A stretch of 64,000 nt of DNA from Paraphysomonas bandaiensis (GCA_965644295.1 CBFFRP010000426.1:186001-250000); one strand, 5' to 3'. Positions 49,631-61,252 are shown, counted from the stretch's first letter. The notes: generated by a model from the letters alone, not told the origin. Program-made: numbers and translations.

Positions 49631-50063
49631 AATCTTTTAGTACGAAATTTTGTGACGTAGCCAAACTAATTTTGCTTTTGATATAATTGATATCATTTTG
49701 TCGCAATATTTATTGTTAATGGCGTAATTGGTTCCATAAATATGATATTATTTTCAATGTATCGTAAAGTTTGTCTCCATAGACCATGGTCAGTGTCGAC
49801 AATACACATTGGCTGTGAGCAGGAATAATTGGTAAAGTGCAGTGAAATTTATTGGTATATATGATAAAAATATGTTGAGACTTTGTGCTAGAGCCCTAAT
49901 GAAGAAATCAGTGGTCGCAAAGTGATTTTGGTGCTGTTTGCAGTTTGCAGAGCTAATATCATCTTGATCTGTAAAGTTATCAGCGCCTACTATTAAAATA
50001 TAAAATCACTTTTTCATCTTTATTATATAAATGTACATACATGACTAAAAAAAGGAAACGTTT
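49631..50063. other. Convergent intergenic gap
   Basis: AT-rich DNA between the 3' ends of MLH3 (+) and the importin-like gene (-). No feature seen. Confidence 0.5.
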
Positions 50064-53000
50064 TTAAGAAATGCCGAAAATAGAAAATAAATTTTCAAAT
50101 ATTGTAATTGTACTTCTCTTCATTCGAGGATTAAAGCTATGACCAAATACCTCGACTACTCTATCGACTGCATCCCCAACAGACACAACGCTATACCCAC
50201 GACCTTTCTTCTCATTCACAACGACTACGATGTATCCTGATTGTGCCATATCAGAAGAAGTTCGCTTTGAGCATGTACCAACACAGAGACTCGATGAAAA
50301 CACCTGCTGGAATATCTCAATTATCGAGTCGCGAAGGCATGCATTATTGGATGCTCCACCACAAACACAAAGGAGCAAGAAGTGAAACATCTCCGCCCAC
50401 TCCTTACGTCTCGTTGAGAGACTGCCATAAAATATTCCACTCACGAGGTTCACAATGAGGGAGCGCATTTGTGAAATATACGCTGGAGTGAAGTCCTCAT
50501 TAGTCATTTCGCATAGACGAGAGAAAAATGACGCCAACAACTTCAATGTTGCAATGTCAAGACTCATCTCGCCTCTTCTTGTCAGTGCTGTGACCATTTT
50601 CAGCAATTGACTCAGAATAGAGCTCTCAGGATCAACAGCGTAACACCCAATGGCGAAAAGCAAAGAAGCATTCGTGATGAGTACCTGGCGTGACAACTTG
50701 GCGCATGCACTGATCTCCTCCATAAGCCAAGCACAGTCATCCACGGCAAGGAGTGGATCACTTGCTTTGATAGTGGTCAGATGTATGCACTGCGAACACA
50801 ACCGACAAAGCGGAGCAAATGACGAATCGTCGCTGTTATCTTGTCCCTCAGTAGTACTCCAGCGCACTAAAACAGTTGTCAGTCCGATGAGCTTTGAAGA
50901 TGCCATATTCTCGATAAGCTTCATCGTTCTCTCAACAGACTGCTGAGTGTACAGATCAGCGTCGTCACATGGCGGTACACAATCATGAAACGTGCTCAGT
51001 GTGGCCACCGTCACATCATGCATCTCCCCAAGTTGTGCGACTACACCACTACCGCTACTACTTCCGTCGCCATGATGACAGTGCCCAGTATCTAAATACA
51101 CATCTACACCTGCTCCAGAGGAGCCTCCACTAGTGGCTCTCCCTCGTGCCCAAACATAAGCTTCAGTTAAGAGATCTGCAGCCCCGAATAATGCATTGCG
51201 TACCGCTGGAGCAAACTCCAAAAACACTGAGTCATTTAGCAGCGCTTTCAAAATTCCGCGCAAACGAAGTACACCACAGGACAGCGCTTCCTTGTGTTGA
51301 ACGCATATGTCCACCCGTGACAGCGCCGCACACTGTCCTCCCGCCAGTGCAACGACACCCTCCACGGGACGCAGTGCATGGATAGTGCAGCACGACACTG
51401 CCTCCCGCTTCATTCCCGCAATTTTTTCATCTCCGGGATTCGAATTGCCTATTTTCCGCACGAAGAGTCCACACACGTAAAAGAACTGTTGGCTTAACCG
51501 CTGTCCCTCCAACCCTTCCATGGTGTCGGCAAAACTTAGCAGCCAACTAGCAACACTGCCCGCTAGGTATGAGGAACTTCGCGAGCACTTAACACAAATT
51601 TCCTCCAGTGCCAGTAGAGTAGGTCGTGGGTAAAGGCACAAAGCAATCCGCAATATTTTAAGGGTACTGCTTAGCAACTGCACTTGCCTCTCTTCACAAC
51701 AATTACTTTCAAACACTTTGATGATACTAGGCACAGTAGTCCACATCATCGTAAACTGTAGTAGAATCTCAGGTGGGACTCCATATGAGATGCCAGTGGA
51801 CTCTGATAATCCCTCTCCACAAAAAGTCAGAAGGAAAGCAGTGATGCGTTCTGTGATATCACGATACATGCTCACTAGCGCATGATCATCTTTCCCTAGT
51901 GGTGCAACCTTTTGGTGATCTGGATTCTCCTCGTCAACGTCTTCGTCGTCATCCAAAGACAACCGCTCACTAGAGACCTCAAGTAAAGAAGACAGACAGA
52001 AAAGAAGTGCCTCGCAGTCGAGTCGACAGCTCTGGTCTGGGCCGCCGGCAATAGCCAGACGTCTGAAACTATCCTCAAGAGATGACGCTACGGAGAAGGG
52101 TAAAGCTGCGTCTGTGCGCATAACAGACACCCAGAGCGTACGCAAAAGATGCGAACATTCTCTCCTAACTTCGTACACGCATCTCCCATTCACCATCCCC
52201 TCGCCTTCTATATCTGCTAACCATTGGCGATACTGCGCAATACATTCAGGGCTAAATTCAGATACCTTAATATTTGGTAACAGAAGAGACAAAGGCGAAC
52301 TACTCTGTGCCACCAAAACTCCTACCAACGGTGAACCTGTCACTGGGTCTCTACCTACTCCGGAAGAAAAGTGCAGCTCAGTGACGAATGATACTTTGAG
52401 GGCGGTGTCTTTGTCCGATCCTGCTTCTGCACATTCTGAAACCATTCCAGACAACCCCTCCGCAAGAGTGATGCAGGCATCCCAACAAGGAAGAGAAAGA
52501 ATGAGGTACACCATTGATTTCAAAATAGCCCAATTATCACCACCACTAGCAGCCATCAATCCCTACATATATTCCGTCACAAGAACAATAACCAATATTA
52601 AATCGCACCAGGTGTCTATCAAGGAGAACACGCACACACTCCGCGAGGTTCATCATAAGAGCACAGCAAGCATCTCCAGCATCTGTGAACTCCGCTAAGG
52701 CTCCCCTGTTGACAGATTCTTGTATATCCCTTACTACCGCAGTTATCGCGCCGTAACCCCCACGAGCAGCAGCGGTAAGACCCTCACCTACGGCGCCCAG
52801 CTGGATTTTTTCGCCATTACCCTGTACTGGTGATAGAGAGAGCTCGCACACACGAGCCACTGCAACTAATGCTCCTTGCACTCCTGTGTCTTGTCCCCCT
52901 GTGTCCTGCAAGCACCAGAGACATATTTCCAAGCATGCCGCGAGGCACTCTCCGGCAAGTGCCCTCAGGGGACGGTCATGGGATTGGTCTAAAATGTTTT

Positions 53001-53890
53001 GTAATAAGGGCTGAACCTCCGAAAACAGGGCGTGCAGCACACTGCCTTCCCACCCCCCTTTTCCCCCAATCTGAGACGTGCTAGAGCAAAGATCCTCTAC
53101 TCCAAGCCACTGACCTCCCTGTTCCCGAGAAAGAGAAGCACACGTCCATTCACACAAGCAGCGCAAGGCCTCAAGAAGTCCTCGCAAATGCAACTGAAGG
53201 TCTGTACCACAGGAGGACGCAGCTGTCAAGGTTGCTCTAACAGAGCACAGGAAGGCGTGTCCTAAACAGCCACGAAATGAAGAAACACGACAGGAGATGA
53301 TTTCTGGAGCCTGTCCTGAACGAATCAAGAGTGCTGTTTCAGCTGGGAGTTCATATAGCGTCCTGACCACTGCGGTAAGCACTTCTGAAAAAGAGGAGTC
53401 ATATATACAGATATCGTACACACACGTACTCACCGGAGTTGGAAGCATCTAAAGAGAAAATAGCACATTGCATGTTATTCGCCTCTTCATCTGAAGTGGT
53501 GCGGCACAGACAAGAGGCGAGAGCACTACAGAGCTGATTTCTGATGACAGGACTAGAGTATAATGTCGATGATGTATTAAATACTTTTTCTGCTAAACAC
53601 TACAATATATAAGTGTAATATATCTCATATTATAATATCCATACTTGACGTATAACTCCTTGATCATGTGGCTGTAGTTGATACCATCTTGTTTGTATAT
53701 ATTGATGGAGTATATTACTAGCAAAAAACATGGAATGATAATCTGATCCATTTGTAATGATATTCATACATATCTTCCAACAATCTGTATGATATAAAAA
53801 GTTTGTAAGCCATTTATTAGCATGTATGATATTCTGTCCATGTGTGATAGCTTGACAGTGTTGGATAAAGCATTGCTCTATAGGGTTCAT
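50064..53890 (-). CDS. Transportin-3/importin-13-like nuclear transport receptor
   Basis: Four exons: 53890-53645, 53599-53434, 53384-52609 and 52562-50064, with introns of 43-49 bp; 1228 residues. The N-terminus HANKWLTNFLYHTDCWKICM followed by FFASNILHQYIQTRWYQL is the importin-beta N-terminal repeat as found in transportin-3, Mtr10 and importin-13 (W.....F..S...W..C...L, then FFAANTL...I...W..L). The rest is a long series of helical, HEAT-like segments without catalytic motifs, as expected. It would carry cargo such as SR-type splicing factors through the nuclear pore under Ran control. It is ~250 residues longer than the animal proteins, with low-complexity Gly/Ser/Asp inserts. It is divergent from the RAP-domain gene. 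Confidence 0.82.
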
Positions 53891-54403
53891 AAGGATCTAT
53901 GAAGAGGGGAAATGAAAGGATTAGATAGGGTTATTTCAACATGATTGATATGTAAATGAGGAATTGAATGTGGTTGAATGAACAGGTCTGGTTGGTGGTA
54001 TATATATATGGATGGGTGGGTATATAGAGACGATTGTACTGCTATCTCTATATGAGTGTATATATATAGCAGTACATGCAATACATATATAGGTACTCCT
54101 AGCTTTGTACTGCTGCACTTTGTGGAGTACATAAACAGAGAGTGTCAATCCATGTAGTGTACACTGTATATGTACTGCTGTACATCCAATTGATGTCCAC
54201 TGTCCACAGGTACATACAGAAGTACAATAAATATAGCAGTGTGTGTACTGCTGTACCACATCCATGTACCATATACAACATCAGCACATCTCCACTCTAT
54301 GTACATACACGGCCAGCATCCCCCTTTGCTTCTAATCATCACATCCACAAGCATCAATTCATTCAATATGACTCATATATACACATCTCTTGGTTTTCAT
54401 TAG
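53891..54403. promoter_or_regulatory. Divergent promoter region with five TACTGCT/AGCAGTA motifs
   Basis: Between the importin-like gene (-) and the RAP-domain gene (+). The motif occurs at 54037 (TACTGCT), 54068 (AGCAGTAC), 54108 (TACTGCTG), 54171 (TGTACTGCTGTACA) and 54244 (TGTACTGCTGTAC), the densest cluster in the window. No exon seen. A regulatory role is inference from recurrence and position. Confidence 0.4.
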
Positions 54404-57400
54404 ATGATTACGTGTCGTAGGTCTCGTCGACATGGTTCAGTGCTCCTGTGGAGACTCCACATGCCCTCCTATCGATACAATGGGACAAAGACAAGTGCTT
54501 CATCTTATACCCCTAATAAACCATTATCAAACCATTTAATACAAGGAATGGGAACTCATAAGATGAAATCTGTATTAGAAGGCTATAGAAATGATCCAAA
54601 TGAGTTAAATCGTTTTATCGAACATGTTATTCGTTCCTCTAATCTGACATCTGTGTCGAGTTTATTGTATTCGAGTAGTAAACTTGGAATTAATTTATCT
54701 CCCGAACACGTACACAATATTGCCACATCTTTTGGTGATAGCAAGAAAATTATGGGTACCATGGATCTTGATAAGTCTTTTTGTGGCTTACGAATCATGC
54801 AGAGCGAAAATACAGATGCCAGAATATTTCTGCGTGCTCTGACTAATATGGCTGTCAAGAGTGGCACTTTATCATCAAGAAACGTTGGTTCGATTGTTTT
54901 TTCACTGAAAAATATGAACAGTGGATATTCAGATGTGCGAAACTTGTTATCTGTTCTTATTACTAAAGTAGCACAATGTGAGGACAGTTTCACTGGCCAG
55001 GAGATTGGCAATGCATTGTATGGCATGCAAGCGATGTCCAGTGATCATACAGTTGTTCGTCGACTGCTAATGACGATATGTGATAAGATTGTGTCTTCTC
55101 CACACTCCATGAGTGGCTCAGAGATCGGTAGTGCACTGTATGGAATGCAGGGGCTGTCGTCGGACAAATTAGAGGTTCGGTCTGTGCTTGCTGCATTGGG
55201 TAGAAAGACAAAGCTATGTCAGGGAGTATTTAGCTCTCAGAACGTTGCTAATAGCCTTTATGGCTTGCAGGGAATGTCAACCACCCATCAGGAAGTGCGA
55301 GACTTACTATCTGCTCTCATTCCTAAAATATCAACATGTCGGGAGATGTTCACCCCTCAGGAGATGAGTATGTGTTTATATGGTTTACAACGAACATCAT
55401 CCGAATGTTGGGAAGCACGGGAGGTGTTAGTTCATCTCGCAAGCAATTTTCGTCGGTCACAGGCACGTTTTAATGCCCAGGGGTGTGGCAACAGTCTTTA
55501 CGGTATGAACGGTATGTCTTCTGCACACAAGGAGGTTAGAAGTATGCTGAAAGTAATCAGTAGCAAGATATCCGATTGCAATGACGAGTTTCGCGGGCAG
55601 GATATGGGAAATGCGCTGTACGGCCTTCGGAATATGCGTAATACTGATGAAGGGGTCGAAGAGTTGTTGCATGCCTTGAAGGACAAAATAGAAGTAAGCA
55701 GCCGTACTTTAAGTGCGCAAGAAATTTCCAATGCACTCTACGGTTTACAAGGAATGAGTAGTGAGAGCCCTATTGTGGTAAGCCTTCTGTCTGCGTTATC
55801 AGTAAAGTTTGAGAAGTGTCCCGATCGTCTTAGTGCTCAAGAAATTTCGAATGCTTTGTATGGTCTTCAAAACATGACTCCAGCGTCTCCGGAAGCAAGG
55901 AATATTCTTAGTATATTAACTTGCAAAGTTCAACAGTGTTCTGAGATGTTTTCCACTCAGTGTATGGGCACATCTCTATATGGCCTGCAGGGAATGTCTA
56001 GTGAGGTTCCTGAGGTGCAAAACTTAATATGTGAGTTAACGGCGAAAATTGCTGCAAGTAATGATAAGTTCACCGCCCAGACTGTGGGTATGACTATGTA
56101 CGCGCTTAAAAGCATGTCAAGTGAGACCGGAGTTGTGCTGCAGCTTGTCCGCGAACTTACTCGTAAAATACGGTTATGTGAAGAGGATTTTGATTCTCAG
56201 GCACTGGCGAATGCTGTGTTAGGTCTGCGAGGGCTGGCGTCGACAAGTGAAGAAGTCCAGGAGCTAATTCTTGTCCTCGTTGATAAAGTAAACGCCAGTG
56301 ATGCTCAGTTAACTCCCCAGGGAGTGGGAAGTGTTTTGCACGGTCTGCAAAAACTATCCAGTGATAATTCAGCCGTCAAATCTCTACTTCTTGCCCTTCT
56401 AAAAAAAGTAAAGGCTTCAAACGACCCTCTCGATCCTTACTCGATTTCATGCGGTATGTATGGTATGAGTAATCTCTCCAGCGATGACGCTGAAGTTCGT
56501 GCACTTCTTCATGTTCTCGTGCCCAAAGTTGATGAATGTAAAGATGTGTTTAATTCTCAAGAGATTGCTAATGCCCTATATGGCCTCCAGAAAATGAGTA
56601 GCACTCGCTTAGAAGTTCGAAGAATGATTTCAGCATTGCGTAAAAAACTTGAGACATGCCCTTATCCGTTCACTAACCAGGAATTAGCATGTGCCTTTTG
56701 CAGTTTGCAACGCATGTCTAGTGCACAGAAAGAAGTCCGATCATTGCTAACTGCCCTTACGAGGAAACTTAGTGACCGAAAATGCGAGCTCGATAGCCTG
56801 TCGCTAAGTTTGATGGTGTTTTCTTTGCAAGGAATGAACAGCAGTGTTGTAGAAGTGCAGAATCTCCTTTCCCATATCACTAGTGCACTGAGGGAATGTA
56901 CTTCAAGATTTCATTCAAATCAGCTGAGCAGTATACTCTTTGGTATTCAAGGATTCACCAGTGATGATGCTGGAGTGCTTGACTTTCTCTCTGCTGTAGA
57001 CGAAAAAATGTTGCATTGCGAGGATAGATATACCGCTTTTGATATTCATAGATCGTTTTATGGCCTACAGGGTATGTCTAGTGATTATCCTGAAGTGACA
57101 GATATCCTCGTCACCCTGTACAGGCATCTCCGCAATTGCGAAGAGAATTTTAATCTCTTGAATTTGACTCAGTGTTTGTACGGCTTGCATAACATGTCGT
57201 GTAGACATGGTATAGTTCAAGATGTTCTGCTGACAACGTTTCATAAGTGCGGTGGTATACATATCAATAAGTTGCTAGAGCGCCCCAATGATGTATCTGA
57301 TAGCGATTGGTATAGATGCACGTCTGATTTGTGGAGGGCGTTGGTTATATTTGAGAATAGTGTAGACTGTATTCCAAAGTTGTTAACAAACTACATAGAC

Positions 57401-57814
57401 AACTTGAAGGGTCCACTAGTAGCAGTTATGCGTAGTCAGAAGCATTTGCACGTCAACTCTGGATCAAGAGTCGAAGAACTTTTTGCCAGTGGTATAGAAG
57501 CATACATAGCTTGCAAGAAAAATGCTAGCATTGAAAGAAATGTGGTTTTTAATGGCTTTGAATGTGATATTGTAGTGTATATTGGAAGCAGTGATTCAAA
57601 TCAGTATGAGAGGATGATCAACATCGAAATTGATGGCCCATCTCATAAGTATCCAAGGCGAGTCCGGTTTTCGAATGCTCGAGATAAGGTTCTCAGAGAA
57701 GTACATGGAATAGAAGTTTATCGTATCGATTTGTCTGCATATGGAGGCGGGTATTTGTCCCGGGCAGATGTCAATAGAATAGTTGCAATAAAGCTTTGTG
57801 ATATTTTTTCATAA
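54404..57814 (+). CDS. Organelle-targeted 40-residue helical-repeat protein with RAP domain
   Basis: A single exon of 1136 residues. The start MITCRRSRRHGSVLLWRLHM is Arg-rich and amphipathic, as in mitochondrial presequences. From ~126 to ~945 there are about 21 tandem repeats, each exactly 40 residues, of the form (E/N)I.NALYGLQGMSS....EVR.LLSALt.K...C.d.F..Q. This belongs to the alpha-solenoid RNA-binding class related to OPR/HPR repeats. The C-terminus (~1049-1136) is a RAP domain: GFECDIVVY, NIEIDGPSHKY, R.KVLREVHGIEVYRID. Such proteins bind specific organelle transcripts to guide their stability, cleavage or translation. The RAP fold is nuclease-like, and the IEIDGPSH motif holds its conserved acidic residues. 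Repeats of this style are common in stramenopile algae and relatives, which supports the taxonomic guess. Confidence 0.9.
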   Translation: MITCRRSRRHGSVLLWRLHMPSYRYNGTKTSASSYTPNKPLSNHLIQGMGTHKMKSVLEGYRNDPNELNRFIEHVIRSSNLTSVSSLLYSSSKLGINLSPEHVHNIATSFGDSKKIMGTMDLDKSFCGLRIMQSENTDARIFLRALTNMAVKSGTLSSRNVGSIVFSLKNMNSGYSDVRNLLSVLITKVAQCEDSFTGQEIGNALYGMQAMSSDHTVVRRLLMTICDKIVSSPHSMSGSEIGSALYGMQGLSSDKLEVRSVLAALGRKTKLCQGVFSSQNVANSLYGLQGMSTTHQEVRDLLSALIPKISTCREMFTPQEMSMCLYGLQRTSSECWEAREVLVHLASNFRRSQARFNAQGCGNSLYGMNGMSSAHKEVRSMLKVISSKISDCNDEFRGQDMGNALYGLRNMRNTDEGVEELLHALKDKIEVSSRTLSAQEISNALYGLQGMSSESPIVVSLLSALSVKFEKCPDRLSAQEISNALYGLQNMTPASPEARNILSILTCKVQQCSEMFSTQCMGTSLYGLQGMSSEVPEVQNLICELTAKIAASNDKFTAQTVGMTMYALKSMSSETGVVLQLVRELTRKIRLCEEDFDSQALANAVLGLRGLASTSEEVQELILVLVDKVNASDAQLTPQGVGSVLHGLQKLSSDNSAVKSLLLALLKKVKASNDPLDPYSISCGMYGMSNLSSDDAEVRALLHVLVPKVDECKDVFNSQEIANALYGLQKMSSTRLEVRRMISALRKKLETCPYPFTNQELACAFCSLQRMSSAQKEVRSLLTALTRKLSDRKCELDSLSLSLMVFSLQGMNSSVVEVQNLLSHITSALRECTSRFHSNQLSSILFGIQGFTSDDAGVLDFLSAVDEKMLHCEDRYTAFDIHRSFYGLQGMSSDYPEVTDILVTLYRHLRNCEENFNLLNLTQCLYGLHNMSCRHGIVQDVLLTTFHKCGGIHINKLLERPNDVSDSDWYRCTSDLWRALVIFENSVDCIPKLLTNYIDNLKGPLVAVMRSQKHLHVNSGSRVEELFASGIEAYIACKKNASIERNVVFNGFECDIVVYIGSSDSNQYERMINIEIDGPSHKYPRRVRFSNARDKVLREVHGIEVYRIDLSAYGGGYLSRADVNRIVAIKLCDIFS

Positions 57815-58987
57815 CTCTTCTAGTATGTATGTGTTAGTATAATTAAACTTAGAAATTATAGAAATTGTGAGTGTTGCTTTGAAGTTGGAATACAGTGATT
57901 TATTTTGTTGGAATGCACACCGTATTTCGCATGTGCAGAGCAAAGGACGAAAGTATAATATTTGATCCTTCCCTATTAGCTGTTTCTTTCGGGCGCAGCT
58001 ACCTAAACTACAACTCCTCATTTAAATTTCCTTTACACCCCAAATTTAGTATATAAACCCAGCCATGGAGTTGAAAATCTAGTTATTTAATAATTCATAT
58101 TTTCTGTTTACAATGACTGGATTGCCTAGGTGTTTATGGTACTCAAAAGTTAGCTAGAGACAATTTGGCCTCCTCATTACCCGTCGCTATTTATAATTTA
58201 TAACTATACTTGGACTAGTTTTTTACAGAGTTGTAGAATGTTTGGTCAGTAGAACGAAACCGAAAATGCTCCAATAGATTGCTTTAAGATGCTTGTAGGC
58301 CGATAAGGTTATATTAACAAATTCAGTACAACGTAAGCACCTCATAATACGCATACATTTCCACAAGTACTAAAAATGGTAAAAAAAATCATTACTTAAT
58401 GCAAAAAATGAACTCTTCCGATACATAGTGCACACAGATGGTATACGTGGTCATCACCAACAATAGGCTTCATCAGGTAAACATAAGCACATCATATACA
58501 GCCCACAGCATACTCTACTGCTGTAGTGCCCCACTATACACTCCTGGACAGACTAGTGACAGTTACAGTCATTGCTACAGTGTATCACTATAATGTAAAG
58601 GGCTATATCTCTATTCAATAAGTTCAATGTATCCCATCTTATGAGCACCTGTCATTGATATATTCTGACAGGTTAAGATACATACATGCCTACTCCACTG
58701 TGTTGTTGCTCTCTGCACTGAGATGCATGATACTACATACATACATGTAGATACAGCAGAAACACAGACAGAAAACTTTAAAACCAGTTTTTTTGCCTAT
58801 AAATATGGGTTTTTAGTGTCCCTGTATAGAGTTGAAATGAAAAAACGGTTGTTGTACAGGTACGACTGCCTGTGCGGCTGTATGTCTGTATGTACAGCAG
58901 TACGTGTACATAGCTATGCTTTATTGAGACGACAGTTTAAGACACAGTGTCCCAAAGATATAACTCATAGCAACAATTTGACATACT
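57815..58987. promoter_or_regulatory. Gap before the ankyrin-like gene, with TACTGCTG motifs
   Basis: Contains TACTGCTGTAG near 58513 and TACAGCAGTAC at 58893-58903, within 100 bp of the next start codon. The rest is AT-rich without exons that I can support. Confidence 0.35.
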
Positions 58988-59599
58988 ATGAAGCGTACAT
59001 TCTCATCTGTTGAGGAGTCAGACAATGAATTTCATATGGAATTTAATGAAAAACTGAAAATACTGAATGTTCAAGACATATTGCTCAATGAGAACGAAAC
59101 GATAGGATCTGACAGAGAATTGACATCAAATGAAGTAGAAGAAAGAAAATCTAAATTGAAAATATCTGAGATACCAAAACCCGTAACTGTTGCTGATTCT
59201 CTGCGGTCCAAATTTGAGATAGAACTTGCCAAATGCAAGCATTTGGATTGGACAGCGTGCTGTCAAGCCGTTATGATGGGAAGCCTCACTACACTACAAT
59301 GGCTGCGGTCCCTGTGTCCTCCAGCTCCCTGGAATGCGAGGGTGATGTCTGCGGCTGCCTCGCAAGGGCGACTAGATATCATCAAGTGGGCACGAGCTCA
59401 GAGTCCCCCTTGTCCTTGGGATCGGCGTGTGTGTGGCTATGCCTCCGCTGGGGGGCACTCTTCACTATTGAGGTGGGCCATTGATAATGGGTGTACCTAT
59501 TGCGAGAAAGAGTGCGACATTGCTGCTAAAACAGGTGAGTATTTTAATTGTATGATCGAACAAATGGAATCCGATTGCGGATTCTTTGACGAATCGTGA
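58988..59599 (+). CDS. Ankyrin-like (CPW-type) repeat protein
   Basis: ATG at 58988, open to 59599 for 203 residues. The first ~95 are acidic/basic helical sequence without a known domain. Then come about four repeats of the form TLQWLRSLCPPAPWNARVMS, IIKWARAQSPPCPWDRRVCG, LLRWAIDNGCTYCEKECDI, matching the ankyrin variant with A..G.L..L.WA...GCPW that is abundant in stramenopiles and large-virus relatives. A canonical donor GTGAGT follows AAKT at ~59535, so the last ~22 codons may be intronic and the true C-terminus may lie downstream; one possible continuation after CAG at ~59638 stays open for only ~33 codons. It may therefore be a short gene or a degraded remnant. The partner is unknown. 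Confidence 0.65.
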   Translation: MKRTFSSVEESDNEFHMEFNEKLKILNVQDILLNENETIGSDRELTSNEVEERKSKLKISEIPKPVTVADSLRSKFEIELAKCKHLDWTACCQAVMMGSLTTLQWLRSLCPPAPWNARVMSAAASQGRLDIIKWARAQSPPCPWDRRVCGYASAGGHSSLLRWAIDNGCTYCEKECDIAAKTGEYFNCMIEQMESDCGFFDES

Positions 59600-60809
59600 A
59601 CTGAACGTTGGTGTAACCATAAAGAAATGATGTCACAGCTAATATAGTGAACTATATACAATATATGTTTGTGATGCACAGCTCAGTGTGTACATGTTTA
59701 GTTGAGTGTACTGTTGAATACCGACAGAAGTGGTTTGCTTTTATATAAAATCCCAGTACTTCGAGCTACATTGTAAAGTTATACTTTGTGGTGTACTTTT
59801 TTTGTATTTTAAATTATAAATTCAGATTTGGCTTTAAATGTGAAATAGCGATTCGTTATACCAAACTTAAGTATTGTGATGCTCAACCAATTTTATAAAA
59901 CCTAGAGCTGTAAATAGACTCTCCATCAATCGGGAAAATTGGAGTGCTATATTTCTTAACTAATGTTCACATATGAAAAGAATCAAAATTTATCCGTGGT
60001 AAGAAAATGACTCAAAAATTTATGCATTTAACAGTTACGTTGAGCACATACGATAGTCGGTCTTCCCATACTATAACAAATGAACACTTCGTGTCTCATA
60101 ATTCTATGCACTATATCTCCCGTGGTTGCAATTTTGATAGGGTTTACCACTGCGAAAATTTCATCACGTCTTTGACGAATATCAAATAACATATGCACAG
60201 TTGACAGGATTTACTATTAATTCTACTAGCTTCAGAACGTCACGTTTCGGTTGGTGTCATTGTGAGTATTGGAATATAAATTCCATAATCCACTCGCTTG
60301 AAGAATTGAAGAACAGTATCACTCCTTGCGGTTTCTGGCAACTCTTCTCCCAAAGCAGAGGCCATCCATAACAAGATTAAGTTCGTTAATTTTGTTTTCT
60401 GCACAGCATACGTTCATTCTAATGTCACATAAGGATCTAAAGGCTAATGCTTCTGCATATTATTACATTTATATTCATATAAAACGTAAGAGAGACTAAA
60501 TTGTTCCAGTACAGTGTATTCTTTCTTGTTATGGCATTAATTACATCAGACAGATGAACTATGCCCTGTAGGATGGTGGATTATATCTTCTACAGTGGAT
60601 AGAGAAATGTTCACAACTGCAGCTTGCAAACCTATCATTACACATGCTATCTGTATACAGTGAATCACATGGTTGAGTATATCAAGTGGATATATGCAAA
60701 TTGTCTGATGTCTTGACCTAATATACATATGCATGTACAGTATCTGCTGCTGTCCATATAGATATCTCTGTACACATATCCAGATATGCGTCCATGTACT
60801 GCCTACTCT
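59600..60809. other. Gap with gene fragment; no confident gene
   Basis: AT-rich. It contains the fragment of the acetyltransferase 5' end described separately. On the minus strand, a ~57-codon open stretch ending near 60229 is preceded by CAG, and an open frame lies at 60546-60848; either could be an exon, but I recognise no domain and cannot join them with confidence. Confidence 0.35.
60087..60175 (+). pseudogene. Diverged fragment of the GNAT gene 5' end
   Basis: Matches 61231-61316 of the acetyltransferase gene: CTTCGTGTCTCATA.TTCTAT, ACTATATCT, GTGGTTGCA, ATAGG and TACC appear in the same order. It lacks a 15-base piece that includes the real start codon and has several substitutions. 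It is too short to encode a protein and is a partial duplication located ~1.1 kb upstream of the gene. Confidence 0.6.
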
Positions 60810-60982
60810 GGGGGTGGTTGTGCATATCGATTTCATCGATTTGTTCATCGTTTATTTCATCGAAAAATCATCGTTTTTTCAATAAAAAGTCTCTTTTTTT
60901 CACTTTTCACTGAAAAAACGATGATTTTTCGATGAAATAAACGATGAACAAATCGATGAAATCGATATGCACAACCACCCCC
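60810..60982. repeat. Perfect 72-bp inverted repeat (hairpin) with 29-bp loop
   Basis: Left arm 60810-60881 and right arm 60911-60982 are exact reverse complements over all 72 bases, checked base by base; the loop 60882-60910 is T-rich. The outer ends are GGGGG/CCCCC. Each arm contains several TCATCG (or CGATGA) units. Flanking bases stop pairing immediately and no clear target-site duplication is seen. It could be a foldback element, a recent inverted duplication, or a template for hairpin RNA. Confidence 0.97.
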
Positions 60983-61252
60983 TGTACGTACCTGCTATAC
61001 ACTCCAGTACATACAGCTTTCACGGCAAAAAAGGTCTATTTCCTCTAAAATATAAGCGCCTGAAAAATACATAATTTCGTATTTTATTGATCATATCGGA
61101 CTGAAAGTTGGGCATTTTATTGGAAAAACGGGCATTTAGAAACTATGATGTCCTCGCAAGGTAGTCAGTCCTCTATGCAGATACTGTACGAGAGTAGCAG
61201 TATGCTCTCACATGCTATTAACATAAAACAACTTCGTGTCTCATAGTTCTAT
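60983..61252. other. 5' region of the GNAT gene
   Basis: Short gap between the perfect hairpin and the acetyltransferase start. The CTTCGTGTCTCATAG segment just before the start is duplicated at 60.1 kb. No exon seen. Confidence 0.4.

Noticed and set aside
60228-60402. A possible minus-strand terminal exon preceded by CAG
   Set aside because: It reads as plausible protein, but no upstream exon can be joined with confidence and an alternative frame in the same DNA is also open for a short stretch.
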